NCBI RefSeq assembly: GCF_037042905.1
Contig: NC_087257.1
Location: 26,535,501-26,599,500, forward strand
DNA length: 64,000 nucleotides
Source of the DNA: Lytechinus pictus
Lineage: Eukaryota > Echinodermata > Echinoidea > Temnopleuroida > Toxopneustidae
Direction of reading: 5' to 3'
Every line of letters begins with the position of its first letter. Within the stretch, counting starts at the first letter, position 1. A program made the position numbers and the translations under genes. The notes below the pieces were generated by a model. It saw nothing but the letters and a program-made list of their open reading frames with translations. It made no database searches and was not told the DNA's origin. Of the stretch, positions 55,601 through 64,000 are shown in pieces.

Positions 55601-55849
55601 TGTCCATGATTATTAGGGCTGTTATTGATGATTATAAAGCTAAATTATTTTTTCAGCAGTTCATATTTGCAATTTGCAAAATGTTTTATGACCTATGAAA
55701 AACCACTTGAATATCTAGGATTTTAACTAAGTGTCCATGATTATTAGGGCTGTTATCGATGATTATAAAGCTGAATTATTTTTTTCAGCAGTTCATATTT
55801 GCAATATGACCTATGGAAAACCACTTGAATATCTAGGATTTTAACTAAA
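55601..55849. repeat. tandem duplication, unit ~131 bp
   Basis: Unit 1 (55601-55731) and unit 2 (55732-55849) both run from 'tgtccatgattattagggct' to 'ctaggattttaactaa'. Unit 2 lacks about 13 bp (tttgcaaaatgtt region) and has a few substitutions. Confidence 0.88.
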
Positions 55850-55995
55850 TGTCTTTGAAAACTGTTGTTTCCAGGGTAAATAAGTGTAATATTAACGAGG
55901 CCTTGGTAAAGTGGCGTAATGAGCCAAACATTTTGAGGGGGCTAGATATGACGAATCGTGTAAATTTTCTATAAAATAGGGAGCGAAGCGAACCA

Positions 55996-56237
55996 CACTG
56001 CAAAAACTCCGGTGTTGATTTAACACCAGCCCGGAATCTATATATGTCCACACCAGAGAAGTATTGAAACAACACCAGTTTGGAATCAAACCGATGCTGT
56101 TTTAATACTAATTAATGTTGTATAAACACCTATCTCGTGTTAGACCCAAACCAAACTGGTGTTGTTTAACACTTCTCTGGTGTGGACGTATGTAGATACC
56201 GGGCTGGTGTTAAATTAAAACCGGTGATTTTGCAGCG
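55996..56237. mobile_element. fold-back MITE with CTGCAAAA termini
   Basis: Starts CACTGCAAAAACTCCGGTGT and ends with the complement of CGCTGCAAAATCACCGGTTT. The arms (about 90 bp) pair through 'taacaccagcccgg.atctat', 'tccacaccagagaagt' and 'aacaccagtttgg'. It is about 240 bp and non-coding. Confidence 0.82.
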
Positions 56238-57245
56238 CAGAAAAAATAGCAAATAATATTTAGTGCAAATTTCCACTTCTGGATCATGAGCAAAAAAATA
56301 GCGCCATGGGTTAATAAGGGCCAACTTGATGTAAATGAAGTAAATAAACTGAGCAACTTTGAGGTTACGTGTGACTGTCTTTAATAACCATGGCCAAGAG
56401 ACCAACACAAGGTGGCGCGCTTACACTTTGTACTTGCAACATCGAATCATTATCATAATACTAAAACAACACACTGACGTAGTAATTTTTGCCAATTATT
56501 GCCATTACCAGTACAGAGTTTTGCCATTTCCTTTGCAATTTTTATTTGTTAATGTTCAAGAAGAGGCTTTGCAAGTAATGTAATTATGTTCAACAGTGTA
56601 TGAAAATAAGCTTGTTTTTAAATCTGTATAAATAAGGAGCAAAAGAATTTTAAATGTTAATTTGTCAATCTGTCTTTGCTCTTTATTTTTTTGCTTTGAT
56701 TTTTTCTTGTTTTCTTGTGTTTGTTCTAGAGTTTTATTAATTCCCAAGTATTGATGAAAAATGTTGATCTGTAGTTGTATCAGTGGTCTATATGAGGATT
56801 TAAGGCTTTTAATTGAGCTCTATTCCTTGGGCTAGGATCTATGGAAAATGTGTAATTTAGTGAAATAAAATTGTTTGATCAAATCAAGAACGGTAGTAGT
56901 ATAATCATGGACCTACTGGTATTATGGATGGACATCAAATGTGATTCTTTTCTTTGATTGAATGAGATCCGCTGCCTAATTATTATGTGCCTATATACAG
57001 GTGGGTTTTTTTTTGCATAGGTGACCACAAGGCACATCTGATCATTTACAAAGGAACTGTTTTTCTGGTCTTGACTAGAATTATGCATAAATTTGAATCA
57101 CTCATCACAAGTTATATAGAACTGAAATGAATTATGATATCACATGGTTCAGTTACAAAATAACTATTCTTGTTTTGGTTCTCATGCTCAGTGTATAAAA
57201 AGTGTTATGATGTCACCCATTATTCATCTTATACCAGGTTCACTT
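56238..57245. other. intergenic DNA, nothing recognised
   Basis: AT-rich; no ORF or repeat of note. Confidence 0.45.
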
Positions 57246-57444
57246 GCGGATCCAGGGGAGGGGGGCACAGCCGGCCAGTGCCGCCCCCCCCCCTCCCTCC
57301 CCTTTGAGAAGCAATTTTTTTTTTTGCTTGTTAAATTTTTTCGGGGACGAAATATTAATTTTTGGTTAAAAAACTTTTTTTTGCTTGTCAAACTTTTCCT
57401 TGGAAAAATGTCCCCCCCCCCCTTTTGGAAAATCCTGGATCCGC
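57246..57444. mobile_element. short MITE with perfect 11-bp ends GCGGATCCAGG
   Basis: GCGGATCCAGG at 57246-57256 and its exact complement CCTGGATCCGC at 57434-57444. G/C runs lie inside both ends, and two 'ttttttgcttgt.aa.tttt' repeats lie in the middle. Overlapping ORFs are not genes. Confidence 0.78.
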
Positions 57445-57989
57445 CCCTAACCATGTTTCTGTGTCATAGTAACAAATACACAATCTATAAAACAAAGTTA
57501 CTATCAGCCAATCATATTGAAGGATTTTGGTAGCTTAGTACTGATATTGCAAATTTTCATAATGACAAGTTTTATGAAACATGGCCCCCAGATTATATAC
57601 TACTCTGACATCTCAAAGTGGCAACTTTCAAACAGGGAATGACTTCCTTTGACAGTGCTAATTCTGGTTATCAAACATTTCATTGGGGTAAGTTAAAGAT
57701 AGTTTTAACTTGTTCACATTCATAGGGCCATTACAATTTTGAACATTTTTTTAAGTACTTTGGAAATCAATGTATGTAATGCATTTTAGTGTATCATGAT
57801 AATCGATCCTCATTATTGTCATCTAAATTTAATGTATGAAGATTGGATAATATATCAAAGCTAAAGTCTTACATTTTATAATCATTTTCCTTGTCCTTTT
57901 GTTTTAATTGCCACCATGAACTTCAGTATATAACTCACACTCTTGCCAAAGTAGTTTGATGATATGTTCATTGTTACACATAATGTATG

Positions 57990-58215
57990 CATGGGCGGAA
58001 ATCCCAGGGGGGCGTGTCCCCCTTACTCAAAAAAGTAGGGGGACACAATATCAAATGTCCCCGCTACTATTTTTGGTCTTTTATGATGGTAAGATATACA
58101 TCATTCAAAATCGAAATAAAACATATATTTTGGGATGATAACCTTTTTTTTTTTTTGCTTGTCAAATTTTCCAGCCCCTCGTCTCCCCTACCTTTTGGGA
58201 TAAATTTTCACCCCT
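57990..58215. mobile_element. related degenerate element (GGGCGGAAATCCCAGGGGGG)
   Basis: Begins 'gcgg.aatccc.ggggggc' and contains the same 'tttttttgcttgtcaaattttcc' phrase as 57246-57444. The far end is unclear, so the boundary is approximate. Confidence 0.45.
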
Positions 58216-58601
58216 GAATATATGGATAGGATGTACAGTCTAAATGCAGATTGACTGTATGGTTTAATATGAAGATCATTAAATACTCAAAGATATGAGA
58301 GATGTATAAATCATGTAAAAAAGCATTATGAGATAAAATAAAATGGATTATTTATGAAGAAAATCAATCAGAAATAATGTTCATTTTAAGACAATGCGTC
58401 TGAGTACAAGTGACTTAATGAATGCGAGTAGAAGCGCGTTCATAGTTACTGAATTGAATTTATTACCTAATCTGTCAAGTAACTTTACATGAAACAGTAT
58501 TACATCACATATGAACAAAAATCACTTGGTAATGGGAGCTAAAATAATAGCAAAATGCTAATTGAGATTGGCCTCAAATAGATATTGTCATCATAGTTTT
58601 T
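58216..58601. other. intergenic DNA, nothing recognised
   Basis: AT-rich sequence before the DR1-bearing element. Confidence 0.45.
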
Positions 58602-59515
58602 GTCTCACCTGCATAGCAGAGCAAGACTATAGGCGCCGCTTTTCCGACGGCGGCAGCGGCATCAACATCAAATCTTAACCTAAGGTTAAGTTAGGGTCAA
58701 TGAACTTAGACCATGTTGGGGGAATCAATATCGAAATTTTAACCCAAGGTTAAATTTTTGAAATGTCATAACTTTGGAGATATATGAACCTAGTTCATGA
58801 AACTTACACAGAAGGGTAATAAGGTATTACTAAACATCCTGCCCGAGTTTCAGGTCACATGACCAAGGTCAAAGGTCATTTAGGGTCGATGAACTTTGGG
58901 CATGTTAGGGGTATTTGTTGAATTTCCATTGTAACTTTAAATTTTATGGAGCTAGTTCATAAAACTTACACATAAGAGTAATCCAGTATCACTGAATACC
59001 CTGTGCGAGTTTCAGGTCACATGACCAAGGTCATTTAGGGTCAATGAACTTTGGCCATGTTGGGGGTATTTGTTGAATTACCATTGTAACTTTGAAATTG
59101 TATGGATCTAGTTTATAAAACATAGACACAAGTGTAATCAAGTATCACTGAACATCATGTGCAAGTTTCAGGTCACATGACCAAGGTCAAAGGTCATTTA
59201 GGGCCAATGAACTTTGGCCATATTGGGGGTATTTGTTGAATTACCATGGTAACTTTTAAAGTTTATGGATCTAGTTCATAAAACATAGACATAAGGGTAA
59301 TCAATTATAAATTATTGTTTTGCACACATCTTAGATCACATGATCATGATCAAAGGTCATATTTGGTCAATGGACAAAGTATTTTATTATCATATGAATG
59401 TTTTCTTTTGTGAATAATTATTCCATGGACCTGTGGTATAGGGTCTATGATTATTCAATAGCTGTTTTCAAAGTCAGCACTGCTGCTATAATGAATCGCA
59501 TAATGCAGGCGAGAC
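58602..59515. repeat. tandem-repeat element with inverted ends and DR1 motifs, copy 2
   Basis: Same family and orientation as 6625-7546. It starts GTCTCACCTGCATAGCAGAG, has the same ggcgccgcttttccgacgg head, and ends ATGCAGGCGAGAC (one mismatch) followed by the shared gaggcattccacttgt. DR1 motifs are intact at 58866-58878 and 59184-59196. An intervening unit has lost one half-site (about 59026), and the last unit is degenerate (about 59350). Confidence 0.8.
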
Positions 59516-59536
59516 TGCTAGAGGCATTCCACTTGT

Positions 59537-61080
59537 ATCAATATTTGTAACTCAATTACAATAATTTTTTGGGGCATCAACTAGTGTTAATTCTATGTTT
59601 TACTGATTTAGAAGATTGCAGTTATCTTAAAACATGGATCCTACTAGAACTAATAGGATCCATGCTTTAACAAATGTATTTACATTTACAGAAAATGATT
59701 CCTCCTTCTCAAATTCTTGATAAAAATCTTCACAAAATTTGTAGTTAGCTCATAAGCAACTTCACAGGGATAAAGCACTAAAACTTTCCAATGTAGATGT
59801 AACATAATCTTTCCTGACATAGCATTTAGTGGGTTTGCCTATTGTTTTGGCTTCTGACAAATACCAACCATGATGGACATTAATTTTGTTTGCTCTTCAG
59901 TGGATGTGATAACAGGAATTTTTGAAAAAGACTATCATCAAATCACAAATGCTTCTCTGAGTGAATTTGAAAACCACCTCATAGGTTTATTTTAAATAGT
60001 TTTTTCTGCTTATGAGCACAATGCAATTAAATATTGGCCGACTTTCAAGTGCTAAAAGTGAAAGAAAAGAATTTGGAATAAATTAAGATGAAGATGAAAA
60101 ATATTTTTTTAAGACATTGGTGTGATGTCATGAATGAATCTGATTATGGTGTTTTAAGTTTTGAGATGTTTTTAAGAGAAACATTTAAAATTACAAATTT
60201 TACAAATTGTTTAACATATTTTACAACAAGTAAAAAATCTCTAAAAAATCTTTGTTTCAACCTTTATATACAGTATATAGGCCCTACCTAACGGACAAAA
60301 ACCAAGAGATAAAAGGTACGCTTCTTATGTATTTCATTAGAAATAGACTGTTTTAACTTTCAATATAGAATTCCTCAACGTTTTGTGTTTCATTCAAGAT
60401 AAAATGTTCACTCACTAAAAACAAAATCTTTCATGTTGCATTTACGTTTGGGCCAATATTGCACAAATCAAAGTATTTATCTTGGCACCGTCTTACAAAG
60501 TGTTACGATTGATCCGATCAAGAAACCCGTCAGTGTCATTTTTTTTTCTCGCATGGAAATTAACATAAAGTCCTTTGTGAACAAAGAGAAGCACGTTGAA
60601 TTTTCAAGAAAATGATATCTTGGTAATATTTTCAACAAGCATGCATTTTAGATGTTGATGTTGTGGCTTTCCATAGATGTGGCTGATCAGATCAAGATGA
60701 GAAGTACTGCATGGAGTACTTGGCATACTTGTTGAATATTTTCTTGTATCACAATTGTTTGTTTGCTTGTTTGTTTTATTTCCGTGTATAAAATAACAAA
60801 TACAAAGTACCTATAATACATACAAATACATATAACATGAAATGATAAGGTCAAGGTTAGAATACAGTAATAAATGGTAAGGATAAAAGGGTAAATTATA
60901 GGCTTGTAGTCCATATTCAGCTGCAATATCGTATTGCTGCTGGTTTCCAATGGAGCCAGTTTACTTCATGGCTATGATTACCATAATGTAAAGGAAGTTG
61001 ACCATCAAACATAATAATTAAAATCATTTTAAAAAGAAAAATCCTATAACCCTTTCTGAACCATCATCATACCTGATGCT
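59537..61080. other. intergenic DNA, nothing recognised
   Basis: AT-rich; short ORFs (for example 60088-60291 and 60687-60950) lack motifs. Confidence 0.45.
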
Positions 61081-61084
61081 AACG

Positions 61085-61475
61085 GTAAATTGCTAATTCG
61101 TCCACTGCCAACTCGTCCACTCACCACATGGTCTACCTTCATTTAGTCTAATTCCATTCCGTCCATCAACGTTTCGTCTAACAACCATTTGGTCCATTAA
61201 TCATTTGGTCAAATCATCACTTCTAATCACCAGTTCGCCTATTACCATTTCGTCTAATGATCACTTAGTCTAATACCCATTTTCTTTTCATTAACTTTGC
61301 ACAATTAGACCAAATGGTATATGGACTAAATGGCTATTGGACCAACTGGTTATTAGATGGAACGGCATTAGACTAAATGAAAGTAGACCATGTGGTGAGT
61401 AGACGAACTGATGGTAGACCAAATGATAGTAGACGAGTTGGCAATTGGACGAATTGGCATTAGAAGAATTGGAAA
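61085..61475. repeat. long hairpin built of short 'atttggtctaat' phrases
   Basis: The left arm (about 61085-61275) is a run of variations on 'ca(t/c)ttcgtctaat' and 'catttggtc'. The right arm (about 61290-61475) is the same in complement ('attagaccaaatg'). The outermost text, 'aattcgtccactgccaactcgtc', pairs with 'gacgagttggcaattggacgaatt'. Similar phrases occur near 2380-2430, 2960-3110 and 18982. Confidence 0.7.
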
Positions 61476-61635
61476 TAAACCATGCTCAATATTAATAATG
61501 CTGGTATCACAGTATATTCCTGTCTTGTATGGGACCATGACCTATGTATTGAATTTTGCAATGAGGCTTTTTGTAATGGGTAAGTGAGCCCGGTCTTACA
61601 AATGGTTACAAACAGATTGATGATCCAATCAACCT

Positions 61636-61769
61636 TTCTTCTTCTTCTCCTTCTTCTTCTTCTCCTTCTTCTTCTTCTTCTTCTTCTACTTCTTCCCCTT
61701 CCCTCTTCTTCTTCTTAGCATTATTATTATCATCATAATCATTATTAATAATTATTATTATCATCATTG

Positions 61770-61801
<32 letters not shown>

Positions 61802-62100
61802 TCTTCCTATCATTATTATTATCATAATCATTATTAATATTACTATCATCATTGCTACTACTACTACTACTACTTCTTCTTCCTCCTCTTCTTCTTCTTA
61901 GCATTATTATTATCATCATAATCATTATTAATATTATCATCATTGCTACTAGTACTACTACTACTACTACTACTTCTTCTTCTTATCATTATTATTATCA
62001 TTATTAATATTACTATCATCATTGCTACTACTACTACTACTACTACTTCTTCTTCTTCTCCTCCTCTTTCTCCCCTTTCTTCTTCTTCTTCTTCTTCCAT
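61636..62100. repeat. compound triplet array (TTC)n/(ATT)n/(ACT)n
   Basis: Four or so tandem blocks, each ordered (TTC)n, 'agca' + (ATT)n-like 'ttattattatcat', then 'cattgct' + (ACT)n. This amounts to a higher-order repeat of about 110-130 bp made of triplets. The poly-Leu/Ser/Glu ORFs over it are artefacts. Confidence 0.9.
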
Positions 62101-63049
62101 AATAATCACTAGAAATAAGATTCATAGTATATTTATATACATCCCTCCAATCTTTCTTACTACCTCCATGCTTCAAGGAATAAGTTTCCCATTAAAGGGT
62201 TTTATCTTCAATTATACCCCTCCTCCTCTATGTCTCTGTCTATCTCTTCCCCTCTCTCAGTTTCGTCATCACACACATGCACCCACACACACCCTAACAC
62301 ACACTCCCACATGTACACCCACACACATCCCATCTCACATGCAGTCTGGACTTAATTAAAGCCTAATAATGAAAATACTCTCCTATAGTCAATAATATCT
62401 AACTTTTTTTCATTTATTATAAACATAGTATTATTGGGAATAATGTAAGCCACATTAACAAAATTTCATGAAGAGTTTGTTAAATATTTAATGGTATAAA
62501 AAAGTACAATATTGGTTTTGATGAGCACTGTAATAATCAGAAGATTGGCGATTTCTTAATTTCTAGAAATTCTTCTAATTATAAAAGAAACATTTTAATA
62601 ATTATGGTTAGATTCATACATGCGAATACTATGACCATGATGACGTGAATACTAAAACAGTGAATTTAATTTAGCGGTGTAGGCCTACTGTCATTAAAAA
62701 AATTACATTTGGTCAATACTAGTATGATGTAAAGATTGTACACCATGAGGAGAATCTAATAAATAATTATCCCCACTAAGCATTTCACAGAGTACAAATT
62801 TATTTATATATTATCACGTTCTTCAATTTTCAAATGTTGTATTATTGCACAGGTATCATATAAGCTAGTAATTCACAAAGCTAAATCAGAAATTTCATTA
62901 AGATAAATAAATAAATTATCCAAATGTGAATAAATAATTTATGACAACTTTATAAAAGTGAAAATTACAGAAGTGACTGCTTATTAGAATTTTACACTGA
63001 TATGTTTTTTTTTCTAAAGTTTCTGTGTCAAGTACTGTAGAATATAGAG
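62101..63049. other. intergenic DNA with a CA-rich patch
   Basis: An ACAC-rich stretch lies at 62265-62335; otherwise AT-rich with no gene. Confidence 0.5.
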
Positions 63050-63330
63050 GTGGAATTATGGTAAGTGTCAGGGTTGTGATTATTGTCAGAGTTAGGATGA
63101 GTGTTATGATAAGTGTTAGTGTTGGTGTTAGAGTAACGGTAAGGACAAGAATCTGGTCAGACAGGATTAAACTGGATTAGTGTTAGGGTTAATGTTAGTA
63201 TTGAGGTTAGTGTAAATACTAGGTTTAATAGAATTAAAGTTGGTGTCAGAATGCAGAATTAGCATACAATGTTTAATAGCATTCATTAATAATAGAGTCA
63301 GTGTTAAAGTCCAGTGTTAGTCCCATAGTT
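63050..63330. repeat. degenerate (GTTAGT/GTGTTAG)n hexamer-like array
   Basis: Many 'gtgttagtgttggtgttag' and 'gttagggttaatgttag' phrases in one orientation. It resembles a decayed minisatellite with occasional telomere-like GTTAGG units. Confidence 0.65.

Positions 63331-64000
<670 letters not shown>

Noticed and set aside
57144..57533. 129-codon ORF
   Set aside because: It runs across a MITE with perfect inverted ends and poly-T/G/C runs.

Overview
This is an AT-rich, intron-rich eukaryotic window. It is almost certainly from a marine invertebrate deuterostome and most likely from an echinoderm such as a sea urchin. The evidence is spliced genes with canonical GT/AG junctions, tRNA-derived SINEs with (ATT)n tails, and two copies of a tandem repeat built around GGTCAAAGGTCATTTAGGG, which I associate from memory with echinoderm genomes. 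There are also very many short inverted-repeat (MITE-like) elements and long simple repeats. I see no bacterial, viral or CRISPR features.

Two protein-coding genes can be supported, both on the + strand. (1) Positions 1886-8981 hold the last four coding exons of a FAM117/GLCCI1-family gene whose 5' part lies outside the window. The exon phases agree, and the joined product carries the family's conserved blocks (SVEGLNQE, GHRAP, PPDGCEK, CPD..SSAFC). Its first visible exon has a diverged upstream duplicate that keeps a splice acceptor. (2) Positions 21232-50881 hold a complete five-exon Rho-family GTPase of the Rnd type (268 aa, C-terminal CLVM prenylation box). Ras position 12 is Pro and position 61 is Lys, so it is probably GTPase-deficient, as Rnd proteins are. 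A perfect SRF CArG box and a CCAAT box lie within 400 bp upstream of its ATG.

The rest is intron and intergenic DNA dominated by repeats. About 10-20.6 kb is intergenic. The Rnd introns (21.4-50.6 kb) hold a nested pair of TIR elements, an inverted pair of fold-back elements, a 450-bp GAT triplet array directly after the exon 3 donor, two SINEs, and several MITE families. From 51.1 to 64 kb there is intergenic sequence with more SINEs, MITEs, a second DR1-bearing tandem-repeat element, a 0.4-kb hairpin made of short phrases, and compound (TTC)/(ATT)/(ACT) arrays.

The most unusual pattern is a group of inverted-repeat elements whose tips are long homopolymer runs (CCC + poly-G at the left end, poly-C + GGG at the right end). 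At least three unrelated internal sequences share this layout, and several copies show flanking direct repeats that look like target-site duplications. A second striking pattern is the perfect DR1 nuclear-receptor motif (AGGTCA-A-AGGTCA) in nearly every unit of the two tandem-repeat elements, one of which ends about 100 bp upstream of an exon of the GLCCI1-like gene. All coordinates come from reading by eye. Repeat boundaries should be taken as accurate to a few bases, and no database search was possible.
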